Shown piece after piece: positions 32,274 through 42,927 of a stretch of DNA of 64,000 nucleotides (positions are counted from its first letter, which is position 1; each line of letters opens with the position of its first letter). The notes under the pieces were generated by a model. It was given only the letters and a program-made list of their open reading frames with translations, did not search any database and had not been told where the DNA came from. The stretch lies in contig WION01000054.1 of NCBI GenBank assembly GCA_015039365.1, positions 161,390 to 225,389 on the forward strand. The letters run 5' to 3'. This DNA is from Amanita rubescens (lineage: Eukaryota > Basidiomycota > Agaricomycetes > Agaricales > Amanitaceae). Both the position numbers and the translations under genes were made by a program.

Positions 32274-33825
32274 AGGTTTTAGTCAACGTCCCGGATTAGA
32301 TTATGACGAAACATTCTCGCCTGTAGCGAGATATGAAACAATCCGAATACTTCTGGCCACATCAGTGCTTGAAAACTGGGATATACAAGCCCTAGATGTA
32401 AAAACTGCCTTCTTATATGGCGATCTTGATGAAGATATTTACATGGCCCAGCCAGAAGGTTTCGTTATAAAAGGACAAGAATCTAAAGTATATAGGCTGA
32501 GGAAAGCCATATATGGATTGAAACAGGCATCATATGCCTGGAATAAACAAGCTGATAAATCGTTGAAATCGTTGCATTTTGAACGATGCTTGTCTGATTC
32601 TGGCGTTTACGTTCGTAAAGGCAAGAATACAATCACGATATGCATATTGTATGTCGATGATATACTCTTTATGGGAAATGACGATTCCACCATCGCATCC
32701 ATTAAGAAGAAATTTATGGAGATGTGGGAATGTCGTGATCTTGGAAAGATCAAAGAGTATTTACGAATCCAAGTCAATTACAACCGTGATTTAGGATTCT
32801 TAGTCATAGATCAAGGTCCTTATGCCTTGAAGGTTGTTAAGCGATTTGGACTTGAAGATTGCAAGTCTGTACGCACACCGTTACCTGCTGGGTATGCTCC
32901 TATAAAGAATGAAGGAGAATGCACACCACAGGAACGTTCTTATTATCAACAGATAATAGGATCCCTTCTATATCTCGCCTTAGGAACTAGGCCTGATATA
33001 ATTTATGCAGTAATTTTGATGTCCCAATTTTCATCAAACCCGTCCCAAGAACATATTCAAAAGGCTTTGTATATAGTCAAATACATTGCTCATACCTTAA
33101 ATGTCAAAATCGTTTATAACGCCAAAGGCAATAATAAATTTAGAGCCTATGCTGACGCTGATTGGGCCGCTGATCGTAATACACGACGATCTATAAACGG
33201 TTATGTCTTAATGTTAGCTGGTGGTGTGGTAGCTTGGACGAGTAGAAAACAAAAGACTGTAGCTCTGTCTTCGACTGAAGCAGAATACATATCTTTATCA
33301 GATGCTGCAAGACAAATTGCATGGGTTGAAAATCTATTTTACGAAATAGGTGCACCCATTAAAAGCATCTTACTTAGCGTAGATAACCAAGGCGCTATAT
33401 TTTGGGCACAAAATCCTGCACAAGAACATCGTTCCAAACATATTGATATTCGCTATCATTTCGTTCGCGAGTTGATCGAAACTAAAAAGGTAGTCCTCGA
33501 ATACATACCAACCAACGAACAGAATGCGGATCTCATGACTAAGAATTTATCTTTTGAAAAGGTCAAATTCTTTAGAGAACGATTGGGACTTTCATTAGAT
33601 GAATATCCGACTTCAACAAATTCTTTAATCAGAAGACCAGACAAAATGGATTCTGATGAAATCCGTGATTTGACGAAATTAATTCTTGATTGGCAAAATC
33701 TTGAATTAAATGAAATAGACCGTCTATCACATGAGAAGTTGATGGAACTTCTAGAAAATCTTCTTGATGAATTTGAATCGGCTATGGATCCTTTCTATGA
33801 TGAAAAAATCATAGACTTTAAATAA
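32240..33825 (+). CDS. pol: Retrotransposon Pol, reverse transcriptase and RNase H
   Basis: RT palm and fingers: AKGFSQRPGLDYDETFSPVA, LDVKTAFLYGDLDEDIYMAQ, AIYGLKQASYAWNK, and the catalytic YVDD (CILYVDDILFMGN). RNase H follows: AYADADWAADRNTRRSINGY, STEAEYISLSDAARQIAWVE, DNQGAIFWAQNPAQEHRSKH. The tail ends at TAA 33823-33825, followed within about 10 bp by the polypurine tract. Confidence 0.92.
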
Positions 33826-33835
33826 AGGATATCTA

Positions 33836-33847
33836 AGCGAAGGGGTG
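33836..33847 (+). other. Polypurine tract
   Basis: GCGAAGGGGTG lies immediately before the 3' LTR, the expected primer for plus-strand synthesis. Confidence 0.6.
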
Positions 33848-34254
33848 TGTTAAATATAGAATTATATTTATAGAATGATTAACTACTGATTGACTACAAT
33901 CAATGTTACTCATATCACTCGTGTCATCCTTTATGTATGACATAGAGATGACATCATAATGACTTCATTATGATATCATGGTGACATCATGATAGACTCA
34001 TGATCACATCTTATGGTGTGCTTAGCACGCCATATCTTCTCATCTATACTATATGCTTACACATATGTAGACACATATTTGTTACCTCTTAGTATATAAA
34101 CCTGTCCTGTATCGTAGAATAGGACAATCCATTCTCTTCCTCTTACTATCACTACTACGCCGAAGGGTAGTGCTAAGATCATATCGCAATAGGTAAGCTA
34201 TTGCACCTGCTCATGCTGTGGACACGCTCTCGCGTAGACCTGTCTTCTTCGTCA
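33848..34254 (+). repeat. 3' LTR
   Basis: 407 bp, TGTTAAATATAG to TTCTTCGTCA, matching the 5' LTR with one difference seen (T at 33922). Confidence 0.93.
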
Positions 34255-34259
34255 TCCAT
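34255..34259 (+). repeat. Target-site duplication, right copy (TCCAT)
   Basis: Same five bases as 26112-26116, bounding the retrotransposon. Confidence 0.9.
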
Positions 34260-34475
34260 AACCTCTACATCCAGCTTCTCTGCCTCATCCCACCTCCCCT
34301 TGTTCCTGTATGTGCATGCTAGATTAGCCATGCTAGTAAGAGTGTCTGGGTGCTGTGATCCAAACTTTTCTTTCCTTGCTGCCATAACCTCTACATCCAG
34401 CTTCTCTGCCTCATCCCACCTTTCCTGCTTCCTGTATGTGCATGCTAGATTAGACATGCTGATAGTAGGAAACAT
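34255..34475 (-). pseudogene. Tetratricopeptide-repeat relic, right of the retrotransposon
   Basis: Minus-strand reading gives two TPR units with motifs NLACTYRKQERWDEAEKLDV, MAARKEKFGSQHPDTLTSMA and NLACTYRNKGRWDEAEKLDV. They run straight into the insertion point; beyond the element the next residues are TMKDKLGLQHPDTLASV. The two units are almost identical at DNA level over a 126-bp period. Upstream (above 34475) the pattern is lost, so both ends of the array are eroded. Confidence 0.7.
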
Positions 34476-34479
34476 GAAC

Positions 34480-35135
34480 TCACAGTCGGCAACAAAACAA
34501 TTATGTCACAGTGACAGTACGCTAAATGCGTCACGGCGCAGTGCTGGCGCCTCGACACGGTAGCCTGGCATTGTTCAAACTGCCACCTCATGCAGAAACT
34601 CACAAAACAACCCACTTGGTCTAGGTAAGATGAATACATGGCTAACAGTACTCGCGCAGTGCACGCATGATAGCAGTGAAGGCCTTTTGAAGTCAGTACG
34701 TGCATCGGTAGTTAGTACTAGTAGTGCATTGACATAGTCGACAGCAGCCCCTTTGAGTTTGCCGAGAGCTCCATCAGGCGGGCCAAGATGCCGCATAACC
34801 GGCAGGCAGAACGTTTATTCCCCCATTAAAGGACACATTGCGGACCCACAGCGGAACCCTCACCACCTTCTCTTGTTGAAGATACTTTCCTGGACGTTAT
34901 ACATTTACCTTTTTCCACCGTTGAATGCCTGGTCTCCTAGTACTAACGTATGACATTCGCCCATCGAATCTCGATGCAACCGATCTTAGAAATTGAGCCA
35001 ATAATATGTTTATTGAAGATGTGTTTGAACGGTTCGATGTGGGGTATGCTGATACCGTGTTTCTATCATGAGGTCACCTCTAAATTAGGGGAAGAATTAA
35101 GTAAATGATCATACAGCAAATAAAGTTGGCGAAGT
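34480..35135. other. Unassigned stretch
   Basis: About 650 bp. Short minus-strand frames (34445-34705, 34575-34796) show no family motif. Could be eroded remains of the TPR-containing gene. Confidence 0.4.
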
Positions 35136-38100
35136 TCATGTTAATGCTTCCACTATTTGTTCCATCGTCAGACGCTCAACAGGATTAGATTTCCAACAGT
35201 TCTCAATGAGATCCCACGTATCGTCTTCCATTTTTGGACTTTCTAATCGGCCTGGGCGTACCCCACTTCTGACGAGTCCCACGATTTGAAAATCGTTCTT
35301 CCCGTGAAAAGGAGCAGTATCGAAGAATGTCTGTATATGCCGTCGCTGTATGAGCAGAATAAGTTATGGGACGCTGGAAACGCACGGCGTAATGAAGGCA
35401 ACCAAACGCATACACGTCCGTTTCCATTGTTTTAGTTATATGACCCTCCTCGCATCCGTCACATTCCAGACCACACTTGATGCACATGCCAAATAGTTCC
35501 GGTGCAGCATAATTTGGCACAAATCTTCTAGTGGATCGTGCAACAGTGGCTTCAGCATGTCGAGTTAATCCAAAATCACTAATTTGGCAGTGAAGTTCAG
35601 AGTCGAGGAGAATATTCCCCTACGCAAATAACGAGTGAGATGCGCCGGATGACAATATCAACAATACTCACGCCGTGCAAGTCGCCGTGCACAATTCCTT
35701 CCGAGTGGATATACTGAAAGCCTTGTGCTACCTCTAGCAGCTGACAGATATCAATGAATGAAGTTCTTTACGACTCCAACAGGTGCGGGAATCTTACCAC
35801 CCTGTTTATCTCAACCACACTAGGCTGTTCATTCTTCCTCCAGTCAGTCAATGTTCCATTGCTCATGAAAGGCAAAACGAGAAATAGCCCCGACTCTTCT
35901 TCATATATCCCTAGTAGAGGAAGGATAAAACGGTGCAAGAGCGATCGCCATACAAGGGCTTCTCTACAGAAATCTTGACGTATTGAATCCTTCGCTAGCG
36001 AATCAGCGTTACGGAAAGGGAAGATGGCTTTTTACTGACTTGTTTGTGGCGAACTTTGTAAAGTACTTTAACAGCGACTGGTTTTCTTCCGTGCTCGCCC
36101 TTGTAAACATGCCCGAATCCTCCCATGCCTATGCCATAAGAATCCGTCCTGACCGTAACATTAGTGATAAAGAGAGATCTCGGTATAACATTCGTCGTAG
36201 ACATCAATTTGAACATCAGCCTCCTTGCTTTTCGATTTGCACCAGCATCGGCGAATTTGCTATTTCGGAGCAACTAGGGACAAGTTGTGTATCAAAACGT
36301 GGATGCATTATTACACCAATGTTATACTTACAATGAGGACAAAATCAAGCAATAACTCGACATCTGAAACAATCCCCAGTTCGGAGAAGATAAGATCGGA
36401 TTCAGATAAATTCAACAATTTGTGCATCAAATGGAGCGTATTCTCGTTAACCATTGGGTCGCCAAGTGCCGCCAGCTATAAATCACTATGAGAGTGCAAC
36501 GAAGTCACTGGAAACGCGTACCTCACTGAGGGTTGCAACTAAAGATGGGAGAGGGGCAAACGTCATGTGAGTCAACATAATCTGCTCCATTGTTGGACGC
36601 TCCGATGGGATATACCTCCAACAACGCTGGATGAGATCCCAAATGCCGTCGTCCATTGGAGGGCTGCTCAGTCGGCCTGGTTGTACTCCGCTTGTGACGA
36701 GTTTTGCGATTTGAGAGTCGTTCTCTTCTTGATAAGGCATGGTACCAAAAAACATCTAGGTTACGAGTCACCGATTGGCGTGAAACACAAATCGAAGGAC
36801 TCACTGCATAGTAAAGGCAGCCAAATGCATATACATCCGTTGGTGTTTTGCCACGTATACCGATCAGTTCTGGAGCAGAATAGTTCAATGGAAATGTCGT
36901 GGTGCATTGGAAGAGAGGGGGTATAGATAGAGAGGGCGAAAAGTTCTCGACACTGACGCCAGAATGTTGTGTCGATCCAAAGCCAGCGATTTGACAATGG
37001 AAATCGGAATCGAGGACAACATTATCCTAATAGATGTGTCAATAAATTGATCAATAAAAAACGACACGAAACACACTTACCCCACATAAATTTCCGTGAA
37101 TGATTTCTTGCGAGTGCATATATTGAATACCTTTGGCCACCTCTAAGGTCTAATAATAGAAATAAGTGACTTAATGAGTTCCAGGGCATTGAAGTGTTAC
37201 CCGCGTCTGTATGTCAATTATGCTTGGCGTCCGGTTCTTTCTCCATTCAGTCAATGTTCCATTTGTCATCAACGGTGACACGAAGCATAGTTCTTCAAAT
37301 ATTCCCAGTAAAGGAAGGATGAAAGGGTGGGAGAGTGATTGCCATAGTCGGGCTTCCCGGCAAATGTGTTTTCTGAGAGAATTCTTGTAAAACAAATGAA
37401 TTAGTATCGTTGGGAGAATCAGATGACAATGCACCAGCCTTTTTTTGGCGACTGTATAATGTTTTCATCACGACCTTCCGTCCTTCGTATTCACCTTTCA
37501 AAATGTATCGAAAGCCTCCCATATCAAAGACTCCGGGATCTTGAACATCTTTCCTGACGCCGGAAATGACCAAAGATCCGGGCAGCACCTCTGGATCCTC
37601 ATCAGATATAAGTTTGAACATCAATCTCCTGGCCTTTCTGTTGGCATCTGGGATGCGAGAGTTCGACAGGCTATTGTTGCGTAGTAGCTTCAGATAATAA
37701 GCGATGACGCCACGCAGGAGGGGAACATCGTAATACATACGTAGAGGATGAAATCTAGTAATAACTCGACATCAAAAACGTTCATTGCAGAGACAATACT
37801 GTGATAATCGGCGTGGCCACTTGAGATGGGCACGTCACGCGATAACTCGGCCATCCCATCCAGCTGGCAATCGGAATTCGATAGCTGGAGCAAATCATAT
37901 AGATTCGTCACCAAACGCTTTTGCTCCTCTTCTGATACGATTCTGTGTCCAGCTAAGCCCTAATCGACTTGTCAAGTAGTCCATGCCTCCGCCTATCAAA
38001 CTAACGTACTCTTTGCATCATCATTTGGAGGGCCCTTATTGTATCATTGTGGCATTCTGTAACCTTACTGTCCATGACGCGTTGCTCGGGACCTACATGG

Positions 38101-38695
38101 TCGGAGTCCCGACTCTCTTTGAAACTTCTCATCAACCTTTCAACTTCGACTTTGTTTAACAATTCTATCTGGACACGAAGCTAAACATTGTTCAGAACTC
38201 ACGCTCGCTTTAAACCATCGACGCTTACGCAGTCGGATATGCGTTTGTTGCAATCGTTGAATTCTGCCTCAAATTCGCCTTGATGCACCAACATATTGAA
38301 CCAGCTCTTTCGGGACCATTTTTGCATTGCATCTCTGACCTGTGTAAGACATCTAGGCATTATTAGCAAAGTCCATTATCCGAAAAATCGACAACTGACT
38401 GGAACACTTCGTCCCACCGCTGGGTAATATCCATCTCGACGAACACCATGCACAGTTTCCCACATCCCTCAGCCAGTCGGCGAGCAGCGTTCCTCCTGTA
38501 GACCAGTTAGGAGGGAATCTGCGCGAAGGAACTTGGTGGAACGTGCTTGTTTTGGGGTACACTTTCACATAGGTTGACGATGATGGCGAGGAGATCTCCG
38601 ATCACAGGACTCAGGCCTGGAACCAGCAAGGGGGGTGTAAGTGTAACGATCTGATTCATTGGACTGAGATCGGCAGATGGGGTGGGGGGGCGCAT
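35136..38695 (-). CDS. Two-kinase-domain protein: MLKL-like helical N-terminus, pseudokinase, kinase
   Basis: About sixteen exons. The N-terminus (VPGLSPVIGDLLAIIVNLCE, RNAARRLAEGCGKLCMVFVE, SRKSWFNMLVHQGEFEAEFN) fits the four-helix MLKL-NTD-like adaptor of mushroom kinases and NLRs. Unit A (37960-36524): spacer with FDVELLLDFIL, NRKARRLMFKL, loop MGGFRYILKG, VVMK, Glu in CREARLW, then catalytic loop IIHGNLCG (Asp lost) and AGFG in place of DFG, with APE kept. Unit B (36478-35136): spacer DVELLLDFVLI, NRKARRLMFKL, loop GMGGFGHVYKG, VAVK, CREALVW, HGDLHGGN, DFG, APE: apparently active. The units join in phase across an intron (36479-36523). A 51-nt GC-AG intron lies at 38496-38546. Alternative: two adjacent genes, the second starting near MVNENTLHLMHKL. 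Confidence 0.75.
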
Positions 38696-39274
38696 TGTAC
38701 GATGGAGTGGGCGCGTGAGGTTTATAAATGTTGAAAATGGACCAGCATAGGCGCTGGCCAAGTGATGACTCTCTAGCCGAAATGCGGACCCTCAAGCAAC
38801 CACCCGCTGCCAGCTGTCGCATCGAGCTACTGCTGCACCCCTTGCCCACCCCGTAGTCTGACGAGTCGGGATCATTTGGTCATCTTGTCTGTTTGTGATA
38901 CTTCCAAAGTTCCATTGCCCGGTGCTCCACAAGTTCCGCACACGACACCTTGAAACCAACCAGGAACTTGACGTCATCAGCAGAGAAGGCAGATGAGAAC
39001 GACAGAGCGAGGGCGTCGGGAGGGAGCGGGACACCGACCGGGACATTTAGAACCCACATGCATTCAACCTCTATCGCTATCTGACTAAGTCTGCACTAAG
39101 TTTTCACTCGGTCGAACATCGCGGAACTCAGATACGCCTTCTCTTCGTCCTACCATATCCGGCCGGAGACAGCGCAATCCCTTCCCGCTTATATATCGAT
39201 GTAGCTGCCAGAAATTCTCTTGCCTTCCGTCTTTCTATGCTCCTGTCTTGTTCGCCTGCGCGCTACCCTCAACG
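38696..39274. other. Intergenic between the two-kinase gene and P450 copy 2 (divergent)
   Basis: No supported gene. Minus frames at 38792-39046 and 38565-38849 have no family motifs. The right part is P450 promoter DNA. Confidence 0.4.
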
Positions 39275-39382
39275 GCTCCCCTCTGAGCGAGCTAAATTTA
39301 ACTCCACGTATCATGTTGTGACCGGAAAATATAGGAGAGTTTTAATAGATCATACAAATTGAGCCCTCGGGGCTTGAGATTG
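39275..39382 (+). promoter_or_regulatory. Conserved promoter block of P450 copy 2
   Basis: Matches 22757-22857 upstream of copy 1, including GCTAAATTTA and GTGACCGGAAAATATAGGAG, about 40 bp before the ATG at 39420. Confidence 0.6.
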
Positions 39383-39419
39383 CGAGAACTCTGGCTTTGC
39401 CTTGGACTCCGGCACAACC

Positions 39420-41525
39420 ATGAACTTGCCAACATATATTGGCAATATTGCGGTAGTCGCCCCCCTGGCTTTGCTTGGGCTTACTCTTGTAACCGTGCTT
39501 TACCGCCGTGCTCGCCGTCAGCATGGTCTTCCCCCTAGTCCTCCTCCATATCTACTTTTCGGAAACACTTACCAAATTCCTTCTTCTGAGCCATGGAAGG
39601 CTTATGAAAATTGGTCACGAATTTATGGTGAGTGACAAAGTTCTCGGCTGGAAAAGCGCAGAGCATTATTGTGTTTACGTACTGAACCCAGGAAGCCCTC
39701 TGATTCACTTGCGCGTTTCTGGTGCCAGCACGATAGTAATCAACTCTGCTTGTGCTGTAATAGACCTTCTTGATACTCGGTCAAACATATATTCGGATAG
39801 ACCACGGTCCCACTCATCCTCTTCGTCTTCAGTTCCTCTCCACAATAATCCCGTGTCAATGACATCCTGCCTCCTTCGACCACTAGCGTGGATATTCTCA
39901 TCTTGGAATTCTCGGGCGATCTTAGGTGATCGCCCCACATTGTTCAGCACGTCAGTCGTACATCCTAGATTCAAAAAGTACAGGAAACTACTGCAGACAA
40001 GTCTAAATCCACGCGCAGTTGAAAAGTATCGAACTCTCATGGAACAAGAACGTCTCGTCATGTTGAGGAGTATGCTGCGCCACCCAGCAGATTTCTTCCA
40101 GCACGTTAGAAGGTGATTCAGTCGTTTCTCTGCAACACTTCAAATTATAACACTCGGGTATTGAATACAGGAACGCAGGCGCAGTGATATTCAACATTAC
40201 CTATGGCTGGCAAGTCACGAGTAATGACGATTATTTTGTATGCCTCGTGGAAGAGGCCCTTTCAATCCTCAGCATGATCGATATCAACAAATCAAGTGGT
40301 TGGCTTACTACATTCTTTCCTATCCGTCAGTTACGCACTTTGAAGCCACTAGTCGAGTACTGATCCCTTCTAGTGCAATTTTTGCCGTCAAGTAACGCAC
40401 ATAAACGCCGCGCATCTTTTCTCAGAAACCGCATATGGTGTATCGATAACTTACCATATCTTTGGGCTAAGGAGCAGATCGTCAGAATCTGCCGTTTTGA
40501 TTGAAGAATCTTTCTGATGATGTTCGGCATGCAGGAATCGGGTAACTTCATGGAGTCATTCATCTCTAAACACCTTCGACCGGATGATGGACACGCGATA
40601 GATGCCAAGGAAGAAGATATTGTTAAATGGGCAAGCGGTGCCATGTGCTTTGGTGGCGCAGAAACGGTCAGTACGCTTCGATAAACCTTTCGCCGTTGGG
40701 CTGATTATGGTTCAGGCCGTTGCCTCGGTCCTATCATTCATCCTTCTCATGACCTTGTACCCTGATATCCAAAAGCGTGCACAGGACGAGATAGATAGTG
40801 TGCTCGGTAAGGACAGGTTGCCCACCTTTGAGGACCAAGATGAGTTCGTGTATGTTGGCGCTCTCATTAAAGAAGTGTTACGGTTTGCCCCAGCCGCTCC
40901 CCTAGGCGCGTTATTACACGTTCGATATGCGGCGCGCTCTTCTAATGAGCAATTAGGTCTTCCACATCGAGTGATGGAAGAAGACGCGTACATGGGATAT
41001 CGCATTCCACAAGGCGCGACCGTAATCGCCAATATCTGGTATGTATCTCTACTCGGAGTCGGTGCAGTTCATGACATCAAGTATATATGTATAGGGCTAT
41101 CGCACACGACGAAGAAATTTTTAATCGTCCATTTGACTTTGACCCCAATCGTTTCTTGCCCTCGGATAATCAAAGAAAGGCACAAATGGACCCTCGAAAA
41201 CTTGTATTTGGGTATGGACGGAGAGTGTGCCCAGGTAAGGAGTCAATGCGGCACGCCTCAAGCACATAATCCTTACCGTTCACACCCAGGCGCTCATTTG
41301 CTGAAGTCTTGGTATACCTAAGTATCACTGGGATTCTAGCCACGTTTAATATAAGCAAGGAAGTTCAGGAGGACGGGTTAGAAATTACGCCAAAGTTGGA
41401 ATTCACGACTGGGATCACGAGGTACGGATTGGATCCACCTACTTTTGATGCTCCCTGACTGGCGTTGCAGTCATCCCAAACCATTCATCTGTCGGATACA
41501 ACCCCGTAGAGCATTTCATGTTTGA
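39420..41525 (+). pseudogene. Cytochrome P450 paralogue 2, frameshifted near the C-terminus
   Basis: Same exon plan as copy 1. ATG 39420 gives MNLPTYIGNIAVVAPLALLG and a proline hinge (LPPSPPP). Later exons keep HPRFKKYRKLLQTSLNPRAV, FGGAET-AVAS in helix I (Glu for Asp, Ala for Thr), IKEVLRFAP and FGYGRRVCPG. The exon after the heme loop (GCGCTCATTTGCTG) has one base fewer than copies 1 and 3, so the normal splice gives GAHLLKSWYT and a stop. Using a later AG (CTGAAG|TCTTGG) restores frame but removes the Gly after the heme Cys. Downstream homology persists to TGA at 41523-41525. The 51-nt segment 40906-40956 is a GC-AG intron or in-frame coding. Probably a recent pseudogene, or a sequencing indel. 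Confidence 0.7.
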
Positions 41526-41732
41526 TATCTGATGGGAAGGATGGCTTGGTATGTCATAGAGATTAGATGCGCTGTAAGTGAAGAGAGCCATATTAACATT
41601 CTCGGCGTGACACGCCATGGCTTACGACTCTCCGCAATACTTTGCTCGAGTGTAACCGTCTGTACTTATAGTCTGTCCTAATGTTACATTTGGTTCTAAT
41701 TCTACTTTCACGCCACGTCAAGACCGAAATGA

Positions 41733-42927
41733 TCAGGAGCATTCGAGATAAATCTTCAAAGCCTCTTCCGGATCATCCCAATGAATCTGTAAAGCGGTCA
41801 GTGCTCTGTCTCATGACCTAAACGTGTAGAAGACTTACAAAATGGTTCGAATCTGAAATGAATTTAAGATTGAAAGGTTTACCGGTTTCCTTTATATCGT
41901 TTTCCAACATCCAATACGAAGAGATTGCAAAGGCGGGCGATAGTTTGCCCGCCAGAAACGACACCTTGAAACCCGGGAAGAGCGTCCTCACGCTATCGCC
42001 GAAGAACGCTTTACGATATGAACTAGCGAATTGCTCGTTCGAAGCCATCATGTACGGCATTTCATACTCCGGCTCTTTACCGACACACATGATCTCCTTC
42101 TTTTCATCCGCCGTCATGTTATTGAGCGTAGCTGGGTGAATTGTTGAGGGTTCTACCCAGCTAAGAACATCGAGATTCCGGGTACCAAGGTCCCCATGTT
42201 GGAAGTAACAGGAAACCCAATAACCGAACTTTTCAAGGCGGTCCTTGGGTGGAATCAGGTCATCAACCAAAGGTGTATAATGCTTTGGTTCGAGTGAACC
42301 GCCAAACATGACCCTATGCGAATCTAGGGCAAATGTCATGTCTACGGGCTTTGAACCGTGCAGAGAAAAGACGCACCTTGTATAATCATGGAGCGCATGT
42401 AAGATGCCAGACTCGTGCGAACCTCTGACGGTAATGTGTCGGCGTGGGCGATCGTGTTATTCGCGTCACCGGCGCCTATGGACCAGCCGAGCAGTACAAT
42501 ACCACCAGTTTGGCGATCAGCAGAAATGGGCGGCAGATTCTCTTTGACGATCAATTTATGAATAAACATCCCTACTTCATGGCCTCGGTCCCGGTGCCAG
42601 GCGTCTTTCTGTTCCTTTGTGCCGTTGGAGAGAACTTTGATTTCCTCTTCACTATATGGTGTAGTACCCGGATAATTGCGTCGATTTAAAGCAACGAAGC
42701 GAACACCTCTCTTGATGGCGACATTTTGAACCCTTTTGAAGATCACTACCGAGAGCTTGTTAGTCAGAGAACGAAATCGTGCAGTGATGAGAATGAAACG
42801 AACGGGCAGAGAAGCACATCCCGGGAACAGCTACTATTGTGATATAAGGCGATTGGGACGGCACGCCGGTATCCGTATACGCAATCTGTATGCCCGAATC
42901 ATTGACGACGATGGTATCGAAAGCCAT
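41733..42927 (-). CDS. Alpha/beta hydrolase
   Basis: ATG 42927 (MAFDTIVVNDSGIQIAYTDT) opens the first strands. The next exon has FKRVQNVAIKRGVRFVALNR and RNYPGTTPYS, then the nucleophile elbow LLGWSIGAGDAN (G-x-S-x-G, Ser nucleophile). The C-terminal exon gives YWVSCYFQHGDLGTRNLDVL, a lid-like region, FLAGKLSPAFAISSYWMLE (with a candidate acid) and SDSNHF with the His region, then IHWDDPEEALKIYLECS. Three to four exons; the exon 1 donor near 42790-42830 is not resolved. Esterase or epoxide-hydrolase-like activity is plausible, substrate unknown. Lies 3' to 3' with P450 copy 2. Confidence 0.78.

Larger units (their letters stand above)
26117..34254 (+). mobile_element. Ty1/copia LTR retrotransposon, recent insertion
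   Basis: An 8.1-kb element with two 407-bp LTRs, a tRNA-primer site, a long leader, an extra upstream ORF, gag, and pol in the order protease-integrase-RT-RNase H, which defines copia. It is flanked by a perfect 5-bp duplication. By eye the two LTRs differ at one base (C at 26191, T at 33922), so the insertion is young. Pol is split over several frames, each +1 relative to the last; whether this copy can express Pol is uncertain. It sits inside a TPR array, which it splits. Confidence 0.95.
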
